From the NCBI GenBank assembly GCA_963845425.1, contig CAWJSC010000001.1:1-64000 (forward strand): a stretch of 64,000 nt of DNA, in the 5' to 3' direction. The position numbers were made by a program, and so were the translations under genes. Source of the stretch: DATDAH01 sp963845425. GTDB taxonomy: Bacteria > Actinomycetota > Acidimicrobiia > Acidimicrobiales > DATDAH01. Positions within the stretch are counted from its first letter, which is position 1; the number at the start of each line of letters is the position of its first letter. This document shows, piece after piece, positions 42,731-50,452 of the stretch. Below the pieces are notes generated by a model that saw nothing but the letters and a program-made list of their open reading frames with translations, was not told where the DNA came from and did not search any database.

Positions 42731-43612
42731 GTGGAACTGTTCTTCAACCAGGTGATCAACGGCATCCAGAGCGGGTGCATCTACGCCGCGTTGGCCCTTG
42801 CGCTGGTCCTCATCTTCCGTTCGACGTCCCTGCTCAACTTCGCCCAGGGCGAGATGGCCATGTTCTCGACCTTCGTGGCCTACCTGTTCGTCGACTGGGG
42901 CGCCCCGGTCGTGCTGGCCATCCTCATCGCCATGGTCATCTCCATGGCCGGCGGGGCGCTCATCGAGCGGACCCTGATCCGACCGGTCGGCGTGGACAAC
43001 GTCCTGGCCATCGTCATCGTGACCATCGGGATCTTCATCGCCGTCAACGCGCTCGCCGGCTGGATCTACGGCACCGACGGCCGGGTGTTCCCCCGCATCT
43101 TCGCCAACGAGTCGCTGGTCAGCTTCGGTGATGTCACGATCACCCAGGAGACGGTGGGGACCCTCGGGATCCTCCTCGGGGTGGTGGGCCTGCTCTACCT
43201 GCTGTTCCAGTTCACCAAGGTGGGCCTGGCCATGCGGGCCGTGGCCTCCAACCCCGAGTCCAGCCGCCTCGTCGGCATCCCGGTCGGGCGGATCCTCATG
43301 CTCGGCTGGGGCCTGGCCGCCGCGCTCGGCGGCCTGGCGGGGGCACTGGCCGCCCCGCAGCTCAACCTGAGCCTGAACCTGATGCAGGGCGTGCTCATCT
43401 ACGCCTTCGCCGCCGCCACCCTCGGCGGCTTCGACAGCCCGTTGGGGGCCGTCGTCGGCGGCCTGATCGTCGGGGTCACCCAGAACCTGGCCGGCCAGTA
43501 CATCGACTTCTTCGACGGCTTCGAACTGGCCTCCGCGTTCCTGCTGATCCTCGTGGTCCTCCTGGTCCGGCCCCAGGGCCTCTTCGGCAGCAAGGTGGTC
43601 ACACGCGTATGA
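42731..43612 (+). CDS. livH: Branched-chain amino acid ABC transporter permease LivH
   Basis: A 293-residue inner-membrane permease. It opens QVINGIQSGCIYAALALALVL, followed by LLNFAQGEMAMFSTF, the family signature around the first periplasmic turn. The cytoplasmic coupling segment is GLAMRAVASNPESSRLVGIP. The C-terminal part has ATLGGFDSPLGAVVGG. GTG 42731 is preceded by GAGG. It pairs with LivM. Confidence 0.93.
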   Translation: MELFFNQVINGIQSGCIYAALALALVLIFRSTSLLNFAQGEMAMFSTFVAYLFVDWGAPVVLAILIAMVISMAGGALIERTLIRPVGVDNVLAIVIVTIGIFIAVNALAGWIYGTDGRVFPRIFANESLVSFGDVTITQETVGTLGILLGVVGLLYLLFQFTKVGLAMRAVASNPESSRLVGIPVGRILMLGWGLAAALGGLAGALAAPQLNLSLNLMQGVLIYAFAAATLGGFDSPLGAVVGGLIVGVTQNLAGQYIDFFDGFELASAFLLILVVLLVRPQGLFGSKVVTRV

Positions 43613-43667
43613 GCGGAGCGGTGGCCGGAACGGCCCGCCGGCGAAGCCGGCAGGAGTGGGGAGCGAC

Positions 43668-44747
43668 GTGAGCCGCATCACGCTCAGCCCGCGACGGGTG
43701 GGCCTCGGTGTGCTCGGCATCGTGCTGGCCGCCGTCGTGCTGTACATCCCGCAGTACTTCGAAGAGTTCCGGGTCGCCCAGTTCAGCAACGTGATCGCCA
43801 CGTCGATCGCCGTGCTGGGCCTCGCCCTGCTCACCGGCTTCAACGGCCAGATCTCGGTGGGTCACGGCGCCTTCTTCGGCGTCGGCGCCTACACCACGGC
43901 CATCCTCACTGCGGACCACGGCTGGGGGCACCTCAGCACCATCCCCGTCGCCATGGTCCTCTGCTTCGTCATCGGCGTGATGGTGGGGCTGCCCGCCCTG
44001 CGCATCAGTGGGGTCTACCTGGCCCTGGTCACCCTGGCCCTGGCGACCCTGTTCCCGCTGATCATCGAGAAGTACTCCGACATCACCGGTGGCAGCACCG
44101 GTATCGGGGTGCCCGACTTCGAGCCGCCCGCCTGGGCGGGGGACATGGCCGATGACCAGTGGCAGTACTACGTCCTCCTGGCGTTCGCGGTGGTCACCTT
44201 CGTGGCGGTCCGGAACCTGATCCGCAGCCGGGTGGGCCGGGCCATCATCGCCATCCGTGACGGGGAGACGGCGGCTGAGGTGCTCGGGGTCAACCTGGCC
44301 TTCTACAAGGTCGTCACCTTCGGCATCAGCGCCATGATCGCCGGACTGGGCGGCTCACTCATCGTCATGAACACCGCCGTGCTGGACCGGGTGACCCCCG
44401 GGCAGTACACGATCACCCGGTCGATCGAGTTCCTGGCGGCCCTGGTCATCGGCGGCGCCGCGACCATCCTCGGCCCGGTCCTCGGGGCCCTGTTCATCGT
44501 GTTCGTGCCCGAGTTCTCCTCGGATGTCAACGCGGAGCTGTCCCGGGTGATCTTCGGCGCCGTGCTCATCGGTCTCATGTTGGTGCTGCCCAGCGGCTTC
44601 CTCGGTGGCCTCCAGCGTCTGGAGGCCGGCGTGCTGCGCCGCCTGGGCCGGGACGGCCAGTGGCGCAAGGTGACCACGGCCGATGAGCCGGAGTCCGATT
44701 CCCCCGATCCGGGTGGGTCGCCTACGGTGGACACCGCTGCAAGCTGA
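43668..44747 (+). CDS. livM: Branched-chain amino acid ABC transporter permease LivM
   Basis: A 359-residue permease with nine or ten membrane segments. Conserved pieces are ALLTGFNGQISVGHGAFFGVGAY, ISGVYLALVTLALATLFP, the coupling loop RAIIAIRDGETAAEVLGVN and ALVIGGAATILGPVLGALF. The C-terminus is a short acidic tail. GTG 43668 is preferred, with GGAG just upstream; GTG 43656 is in frame as well. Confidence 0.92.
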   Translation: MSRITLSPRRVGLGVLGIVLAAVVLYIPQYFEEFRVAQFSNVIATSIAVLGLALLTGFNGQISVGHGAFFGVGAYTTAILTADHGWGHLSTIPVAMVLCFVIGVMVGLPALRISGVYLALVTLALATLFPLIIEKYSDITGGSTGIGVPDFEPPAWAGDMADDQWQYYVLLAFAVVTFVAVRNLIRSRVGRAIIAIRDGETAAEVLGVNLAFYKVVTFGISAMIAGLGGSLIVMNTAVLDRVTPGQYTITRSIEFLAALVIGGAATILGPVLGALFIVFVPEFSSDVNAELSRVIFGAVLIGLMLVLPSGFLGGLQRLEAGVLRRLGRDGQWRKVTTADEPESDSPDPGGSPTVDTAAS

Positions 44748-44768
44748 GCTCTGAGAGGACCAAACCAG

Positions 44769-46124
44769 ATGATCCGATCCACCCGTTCACGCGCGCTCGT
44801 TGCGCTGTTGGCGGTCCTGGCGTTGATCGCCGCTGCGTGCGGGGGCGGGCGTGAGGACTCCAGCAGTGACGAGGACAACGCCGCCGCCACCGAGAACACC
44901 AGTTCCGAGGCCGCGGAGTACCTCCACGTCGAGGACTGCGAGGGCGACTTCACCCAGGGCGTCACCGACGACACGATCAAGATCGGCTCGAGCTTCCCGC
45001 AGTCCGGTACCTTCGCCGCCTTCGCCCAGATCTCGACCGGCTATGACGCCTACTTCAACTACGTGAACGAGGAGCTCGGGGGCATCGACGGCCGCCAGAT
45101 CGAGCTCATCGCCCTCGACGACGGCTACGAGGCCGGTCGGACCGCAACGAACGCCCAGCGCCTCGTCCAGGACGAAGGCGTGTTCGCGATGTTCAACGTC
45201 ATCGGGACGGCCAACAACCTGGCCATCTGGGACAACCTCGAAGAGGAGTGCGTGCCCAACCTGTTCGCCGGCACCGGCTCGCCCCTGTGGGGTGACCCGG
45301 AGCACGCCTGGACCATCGGCTCCTTCCCGTCGTACTCGCTCGAGGCGGTGATGTACGCCCGCTACCTCGAGGAGAACGACCCCACCGCCGAGGTGGCGCT
45401 GCTGACCCAGAACGACGACTTCGGCGGGTCCTACGTGGAGACCTTCACGCAGGCCATCGAGGGCACCGACATCACGATCGTGGCCGAGGAGACCTACGAG
45501 GTCGCCAACCCCGACACCACCTCGCAGGTGACCAGCCTGGCCGCGACCGGGGCCGACGCCGTGGTCCTCGGGACCACGGCCCTGGCCTGCCCGAACGCTT
45601 TGAACGCCATCAACGGCACCAACTGGGAGCCCGCGATCTTCATCTCGGGCACCTGCACCTCGCCCACCCTGGTGGGCCTGGCCGAGCCCGGGGCGGCCGA
45701 CGGCATCATCAGCGTCACCGCGTTCAAGGACCCCCGCGACCCGCAGTGGGCCGAGGACGAGGCGATGACGCTCTTCCTCGAGAAGGCGGCCGAGTACGGC
45801 GTCGCCGACATCGACCTGGAGAACTCCATCGTGGCCTACGGCTGGACGATGGGCGCGCTCCTGGTGGACACGCTCACCAACGCGGCCGAGCTCACCCGCC
45901 CGGCGGTCATGGAGCAGGCCCTCAACATCGACGGCCTGGTCACCGGGCTGGCGCTGCCCACCAGCCCGTTCAACACGGTGCTGGGGATCGACAAGTTCCC
46001 CGAGGAGGTGCTGCAGCTCATGCAGTACAGCGAGGATCTCGGGTATTACGAGTTCGTGGGCGAACCCCAGGACTTCGAAGGCCAGACCGCTGAGGTCACC
46101 CCCGAGAACCTGATCATCCCGTAG
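44769..46124 (+). CDS. Branched-chain amino acid ABC transporter substrate-binding lipoprotein
   Basis: A 451-residue lipoprotein of the LivJ/LivK type. The signal peptide ends in a lipobox (LALIAAACGGG), followed by an acidic Ser-rich spacer. The periplasmic-binding fold I contains TIKIGSSFPQSGTFA, NEELGGIDGRQIELIALDDGY and TNAQRLVQDEGVFAMFNVIG. The family binds leucine, isoleucine, valine or a range of other small ligands. It is the last gene of the livGFHM unit and the permeases' dedicated receptor. Confidence 0.9.
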   Translation: MIRSTRSRALVALLAVLALIAAACGGGREDSSSDEDNAAATENTSSEAAEYLHVEDCEGDFTQGVTDDTIKIGSSFPQSGTFAAFAQISTGYDAYFNYVNEELGGIDGRQIELIALDDGYEAGRTATNAQRLVQDEGVFAMFNVIGTANNLAIWDNLEEECVPNLFAGTGSPLWGDPEHAWTIGSFPSYSLEAVMYARYLEENDPTAEVALLTQNDDFGGSYVETFTQAIEGTDITIVAEETYEVANPDTTSQVTSLAATGADAVVLGTTALACPNALNAINGTNWEPAIFISGTCTSPTLVGLAEPGAADGIISVTAFKDPRDPQWAEDEAMTLFLEKAAEYGVADIDLENSIVAYGWTMGALLVDTLTNAAELTRPAVMEQALNIDGLVTGLALPTSPFNTVLGIDKFPEEVLQLMQYSEDLGYYEFVGEPQDFEGQTAEVTPENLIIP

Positions 46125-46148
46125 CCACCTGCCCGAGACCCGCTGGCC

Positions 46149-46739
46149 TCAGCCCAGCAGGTCCTCGGCGGCCTGCCGGACCTGTCGATCGCGGTCCTCC
46201 AGCGCACGCTGGAGGGCCGCATCGACGTCTTGGCCCTCGAACGGGGCCAGCGCGATGACGGCCCGCCGGCGCACGGCGGGCTTGTCCGCCATGGCTACCA
46301 GGATGGCCTCGAGGCCGGATTCGTCGCCGATGGCCCCGAGCGCGGCGACCGCGGCCTCCCGGCAGAGCGGGTCGTCATGGTCCACCGCCAAGGCGCTGAG
46401 CGCGGCGACCGTGCCGGGCACCACCGGCTCGCGCTCCCCACAGGCCCAGGCCGCGGCCTCCACGACCGTGGGGTCGGGGTCGGCCAGGAGCGGGAGGAGG
46501 TCGACGGTGACCCCTGGCGCCCGCCCCGCCTCCTCGGCGGCCCGCCGGCGCACCGAGGGTGCGGGATCCCGCAGGCCGGCGCGGAGGTCGTCGGTCCCCA
46601 AGCGGTCCATGCGGGCCAGGGCCCCGAGGGCCACCACCCGGGCCCGGGGGTCCGCGGCGCCCAGGCCGGCCCGCACGGTGGGCTCGTCACCCCGGTGCCC
46701 GGCCAGGGCGACGGCCATCGGGCCGCGTTCTGTGTCCAC
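46149..46739 (-). CDS. HEAT-repeat protein
   Basis: A 196-residue protein made of about five helical HEAT-like repeats, each with a pattern like DPRARVVALGALARM, DPAPSVRRRAAEEAG, DPTVVEAAAWACGE and DPLCREAAVAALGAIGD. Such arrays serve as protein-interaction scaffolds; phycobilisome-lyase-like repeats have the same look. It has no catalytic motif, signal peptide or membrane helix. It is convergent with the ABC operon and divergent from the next gene. Confidence 0.8.
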   Translation of the reverse strand: MDTERGPMAVALAGHRGDEPTVRAGLGAADPRARVVALGALARMDRLGTDDLRAGLRDPAPSVRRRAAEEAGRAPGVTVDLLPLLADPDPTVVEAAAWACGEREPVVPGTVAALSALAVDHDDPLCREAAVAALGAIGDESGLEAILVAMADKPAVRRRAVIALAPFEGQDVDAALQRALEDRDRQVRQAAEDLLG

Positions 46740-46801
46740 AGGCTCAAGTCTGGCCGTCGGGGGCCGAAGGAGCGGTGCAGGCTCACGAGAAGGAGAAGGC
46801 C

Positions 46802-47371
46802 TTGTCGCACATGGTGATCTACCGCACGGCGGATGGTCAGCCCGGGTATCACCAGGCTGATGAACTTGACGAAGCGGTCCGGTTCGTGGAGCGGCTTCGC
46901 AACGGCGATGGCGTCGACGGGGCCCGCATCTTCAAGATGGAGGAGGTCAGCTTCGACTTCCGCCCGTACTTCAAGGTCGAGATCGGTCCCGGCGGTGTCC
47001 CCGTCGAGGCGCCGATCACCCCGGCCTTCGCCGGCCGTGACCACGGGTTCGGCAGCGGGTTCAAGGCCCCGGCCCCGGCCTCCGGCTACGAGGCCCCGGC
47101 CTTCGACGCCAGCACCTGGAGCGAGCCCGAGGCCCTGGACGTCCCCGTCGATTCGGCCACCGACCTGGGCCTGGAGCCTGAGCCGGTCCCGGCGTTCGCG
47201 GCCCCACCCGCGGTGACCGACTCGTCGGTCATCGACGCCCTGCCCGCACCCACCGGCGAGACGGCCTTCGATGCTCCGGCCCCGATCCCGGCCCCGACCG
47301 AGGGTGAGGGCGAAGGCGAGGAAGTCGACGCCGGTGTGGGCGGCGCCCGCCGCGGCCTCTTCGGAAGGTAG
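46802..47371 (+). CDS. Hypothetical protein with Ala/Pro-rich acidic tail
   Basis: About 189 residues. The N-terminal 70 form a compact domain (MVIYRTADGQPGYHQADEL, then EAVRFVERLRNGDGVDGARIF) that looks conserved. The rest is low-complexity Pro/Ala/Glu and ends GGARRGLFGR. AAGGAG at 46790-46795 suits the TTG at 46802 (6 nt); ATG 46811 would be 15 nt away. No family is recognised. The N-terminal domain pattern resembles small actinobacterial proteins of unknown function. Confidence 0.6.
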   Translation: MSHMVIYRTADGQPGYHQADELDEAVRFVERLRNGDGVDGARIFKMEEVSFDFRPYFKVEIGPGGVPVEAPITPAFAGRDHGFGSGFKAPAPASGYEAPAFDASTWSEPEALDVPVDSATDLGLEPEPVPAFAAPPAVTDSSVIDALPAPTGETAFDAPAPIPAPTEGEGEGEEVDAGVGGARRGLFGR

Positions 47372-47396
47372 AAGCGGGACGTAGCGCTGGCGGCAG

Positions 47397-47423
47397 TCAG
47401 TGACGCCAGTCCGGTGTCACTGA
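47397..47423. terminator. Possible bidirectional terminator
   Basis: An 8-bp perfect inverted repeat, TCAGTGAC (47397-47404) and GTCACTGA (47416-47423), lies between convergent genes. It is short, and one arm overlaps the stop of the minus-strand gene. Confidence 0.35.
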
Positions 47424-47749
47424 ACGGCGGTCTCCACGGCCTGGCTGATCACGGTCACGCCGGCGAGGAGACCGAGGGCGATCCCCGCCCCGACCACGGC
47501 CACGATGGCCACCAGGGTGACCCCCGCCCATAGGCGCCGGAAGACCCCCGGCCGGGCCGGGACCTGATCCACCGCTGCGGCGCCCACGGGTGCCGCAGCG
47601 GCGCGCCGGGCCTTGGCCCGTTCCCGTCGGGGGGCGCGGTGGGGTGCGGGCGGTTCCGTGGCAGGCTTGCGCTCCCCGCTGGCGGCGAGCTTCGCCGCGA
47701 CAGCGATCGAGCCCCCTACCACCACGAGGGTCAGCACCACCGTGGACAC
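47417..47749 (-). CDS. Small two-helix membrane protein
   Basis: A 110-residue protein. The N-terminal membrane helix (VVLTLVVVGGSIAVAAKLAA) is followed by a basic Ala/Arg-rich linker and a second helix (LWAGVTLVAIVAVVGAGIALGLLAG). Function unknown. Its GTG start (47749) overlaps by 8 bp the GTG start of the divergent PDZ-Lon protease gene, so the two genes share their first codons on opposite strands. Confidence 0.55.
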   Translation of the reverse strand: MSTVVLTLVVVGGSIAVAAKLAASGERKPATEPPAPHRAPRRERAKARRAAAAPVGAAAVDQVPARPGVFRRLWAGVTLVAIVAVVGAGIALGLLAGVTVISQAVETAVQ

Positions 47750-48863
47750 GACATCGGCGACCTTACCCGTCGCCCCCCCGGATCATCCGCCGCCGCCCCC
47801 GCCGGCCCGTTCGACGCGGCGCGCCCGCTGGCCCTGGGTGCTCGGGGCCCTCGGGGTGCTGGTTGCTGCTGCCGCGCTCTTCGCCCTGGTCGTGGAACTG
47901 CCCTACTACGCCCTCTCGCCGGGCAGCGCCCGGGCCACCGAACCGACGGTGAGTGTCGAGGGGGCCGAGACCTTCCCGGCGGGCGACGAGCTGCTGTTCA
48001 CCACGGTCACGGTCGGTCAGCGCCGGGTCAACGGGTTCGAGTGGCTCGAGGCCAAGCTGTCCTCGGACATCGAGCTGGTCCCGGCGGAGCAGATCGACGG
48101 CGGGCAGACGCCGGCGGCGAACCAGCGCCTGAACCAGCAGCTCATGGACGCCTCGGAGGAGACCGCGGTCGTGGTCGCCCTCGAGCACCTGGGGTACGAC
48201 GTGGTCTCAGGTACCGGGGCCACGGTCGAGGAGGTCGTCCCCGATGCGCCGGCCGACGGCGTCATCGACCCCGGCGACACCGTCGTGCGGGCCGCCGGGC
48301 AGCCGGTGGAGCGGGTGGAGGACTTGGTGGCCGAGATCGACGCCCGGGACCCCGGTGATGAGCTGAGCCTGGTTCTGGAGCCCGGAGACGGGCCCCGTCG
48401 TCGGGTGAGCGTGGAGCTGGCGTCGTTCCCGGACGCCCCGGACGAGCCGTTCCTCGGGGTGTCGGGCCTCACCACGCGCGACCTCGAGCTGGACTATCCC
48501 TTCGAGGTGACCATCGACCCGGGCGAGGTGCGGGGGCCGTCGGCCGGCCTGGCCTTCACCCTGGCCGTGCTCGACGTCCTGACGCCGGGAGACATCACCA
48601 ACGGCGTGGACGTCGCGGTGACGGGGACGATCGACGGCCTCGGCCGGGTCGGCCAGGTCGGTGGCGTGGACTTCAAGGCGCTGGCCGCGGAGCAGGCCGG
48701 CGCCGAGCTGTTCCTGGTCCCGGTGGGCGAGGAGGAGCTGGCCGCCAGCCGGGTGGGTGACGACCTGCGGGTGGTGCCGGTGGCGACGCTTCAGGACGCG
48801 CTGGAGGCCCTCGACGACCTGGGGGCCGACGCCACGGACCTCGAGGTGCCCGACCCGGCGTGA
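47742..48863 (+). CDS. Membrane-anchored PDZ and Lon-type (S16) protease
   Basis: A 373-residue protein of the YlbL/SdrC type. It has a Pro-rich cytoplasmic start, one membrane helix (WVLGALGVLVAAAALFALVV), an N-terminal outer domain, a PDZ domain (TVEEVVPDAPADGVIDPGDTV) and a C-terminal Lon proteolytic domain. The dyad is Ser267 in RGPSAGLAFT and Lys312 in VDFKALAA, the spacing expected for S16. The domain faces outside the membrane. The start is GTG 47742. Related Bacillus proteins act in envelope protein turnover and cell-division control. Confidence 0.88.
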   Translation: MDTTSATLPVAPPDHPPPPPPARSTRRARWPWVLGALGVLVAAAALFALVVELPYYALSPGSARATEPTVSVEGAETFPAGDELLFTTVTVGQRRVNGFEWLEAKLSSDIELVPAEQIDGGQTPAANQRLNQQLMDASEETAVVVALEHLGYDVVSGTGATVEEVVPDAPADGVIDPGDTVVRAAGQPVERVEDLVAEIDARDPGDELSLVLEPGDGPRRRVSVELASFPDAPDEPFLGVSGLTTRDLELDYPFEVTIDPGEVRGPSAGLAFTLAVLDVLTPGDITNGVDVAVTGTIDGLGRVGQVGGVDFKALAAEQAGAELFLVPVGEEELAASRVGDDLRVVPVATLQDALEALDDLGADATDLEVPDPA

Positions 48864-48916
48864 GCGGTCGGGGCCGCTCCCGACCGATGAGGTCCTCCCG
48901 ACGGGGCGCGTCACCC

Positions 48917-48922
48917 TACGAT
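48917..48922 (+). promoter_or_regulatory. Putative -10 box of the DivIVA-like gene
   Basis: TACGAT, 7 nt before the GTG at 48930. Confidence 0.35.
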
Positions 48923-48929
48923 CGGGAGA

Positions 48930-50432
48930 GTGATCGAACCCGGGGCCTCGGACGCCGACCGTTTCCTGGACATCGAGCTGCCCCACAGCTTCCGGGGCCT
49001 GGACCCCGAGGCGGTGCAGGAGCTCCTGACCGACGCCGTGGGTGCCCTGCGGGAGGCCCACGGCCGGGAGGTCGAGCTGCGCACGGTGGTCGCGGCCCTC
49101 GAGGCCGAGCTGGCCGAGGCCCGGGCCGACGCCACGGCCGAGCTGGAGGAGGCCAAGCGCCGGGGCCGGCAGATGGTGACCGAGGCCCAGACGGTCCGGC
49201 GCCGGATCCTGGAGGACCTCGTCCGTCGTCGCAAAGTGCTGCGGCGCCAGATCGAACAGCTCCGCGTCGGGCGGGAGCGCCTCCTCGAGGCCTATGAGGT
49301 GGTCGGTCTCACCGTCGAGGAGGCCACCGCCGAGCTGGGGGTCGCGCTCCCGGCGGCCCAGGCCGCCGCCGAACGGGCCGGCCGTCGGCTGGGCCCCGAT
49401 GCCGAGGAGGTCACCCCCGAGGAGCTGCACGCCATCGAGGCCGAGATCGACGCCGCCCGCGTCGCCGGTCTGCCCATCCTCGAGCCGCCGACCGCCGCGG
49501 AGCGCGCCGCCACCCCCGCCGACGGGGCCGCCGAGGAGATCCCCGACGACGAGGCGGTACCGCCGCTGGTCGAGGTCGAGCCCACGCTGGCCGCCTTCGA
49601 GGAGATGCGTGTCCTCGGTCCCGCCGACGACGAGCCCGAGCCCGAGCCGGAAGTAGATGCGGAGCCGGAGCCGGAGCCGGAGGCAGATGCGGATCCGGAG
49701 CCGGGGCCCGAGCCGGAGCCGGAGGCAGGGCCGGGGCCGGGGCCGGCGTCGGATGCGGAGCCGGAACCCGAACCCGAGCCCGAACCGGAAGCGGAGCCGG
49801 CCTCGGATGCCGAGCCCGAACCGGAAGCGGCGCCCGAGCCCGCTCCGGAGCCGGAGCCCGAAGCCGAGGCCGAAGTCGAGTCCGAGCCGATGGTGGACGA
49901 GGCGCTCACGCTGCCGCTCTTCCAACGTCTGCGGGCCGGTGAGCCCGAGCCGACGGTCGACGTCGTCGAGGCCATCGAGGCCGAACCGGGCGAGGCCGAG
50001 GCTCCCGACCCGGTCGCCGTGCTGGCCGACGACCTGGCCCGACGGCTCCGCCGGGCCCTGGCCGACGAGCAGAACCAGGTGCTCGACCGGCTACGCCAGG
50101 ACCGGAAGGGCCAGCTCGGCCTCGACGGCCTGCTCGGCGACACCGATGCCACCGTGGCCCGCCTGGCCACGGCCATCGAGCCGCGGCTGCGGGAGGCCGC
50201 ACTCGATGAGGGGGCCACCACCGATGCCGGCGTGGCCGACCTGGCGGCCCGCCTGGCCGGTGCCGTGGCCGACGGCGTGCGGGCCGACATCGACCGGCAG
50301 GTTGCCGTCGAGGGCACCGACGCCGGCGCGGTCGACTTCGGCCGCCCGGTGCGGGAAGCCTTCCGGGCGTGGCGGACCGATCGCATCCTCCCCATGGCCA
50401 CGGAGGTGGCCGCGGAAGTCCTGGGTCCATAG
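48930..50432 (+). CDS. DivIVA-like coiled-coil protein with Glu-Pro-rich linker
   Basis: A 500-residue cytoplasmic protein. The N-terminal segment (FLDIELPHSFRGLDPEAVQELL) resembles the membrane-binding end of DivIVA/GpsB proteins. A long coiled coil spans about residues 40-125 (AEARADATAELEEAKRRGRQ and beyond). A low-complexity Glu-Pro-rich linker of about 85 residues follows (residues 235-318), then a helical C-terminal domain (VLADDLARRLRRALADEQNQ). DivIVA-like proteins mark cell poles or septa and recruit wall-synthesis factors. GTG 48930 is supported by a -10 box 7 nt upstream. The neighbouring genes are also envelope-related. Confidence 0.7.
   Translation: MIEPGASDADRFLDIELPHSFRGLDPEAVQELLTDAVGALREAHGREVELRTVVAALEAELAEARADATAELEEAKRRGRQMVTEAQTVRRRILEDLVRRRKVLRRQIEQLRVGRERLLEAYEVVGLTVEEATAELGVALPAAQAAAERAGRRLGPDAEEVTPEELHAIEAEIDAARVAGLPILEPPTAAERAATPADGAAEEIPDDEAVPPLVEVEPTLAAFEEMRVLGPADDEPEPEPEVDAEPEPEPEADADPEPGPEPEPEAGPGPGPASDAEPEPEPEPEPEAEPASDAEPEPEAAPEPAPEPEPEAEAEVESEPMVDEALTLPLFQRLRAGEPEPTVDVVEAIEAEPGEAEAPDPVAVLADDLARRLRRALADEQNQVLDRLRQDRKGQLGLDGLLGDTDATVARLATAIEPRLREAALDEGATTDAGVADLAARLAGAVADGVRADIDRQVAVEGTDAGAVDFGRPVREAFRAWRTDRILPMATEVAAEVLGP
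49632..49880 (+). repeat. Glu-Pro dipeptide-coding low-complexity repeat
   Basis: About 250 nt of imperfect GAGCCC/GAGCCG-type units encode runs of Glu-Pro interrupted by Ala, Asp, Gly and Val, within the DivIVA-like gene. The stretch is prone to expansion and to assembly error. Confidence 0.9.
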
Positions 50433-50437
50433 CTCTA

Positions 50438-50443
50438 TAGGCT
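50438..50443 (+). promoter_or_regulatory. Putative -10 box of the UPF0182 gene
   Basis: TAGGCT (within TATAGGCT), 9 nt before the ATG at 50453. Confidence 0.4.
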
Positions 50444-50452
50444 GCCCCTCCC

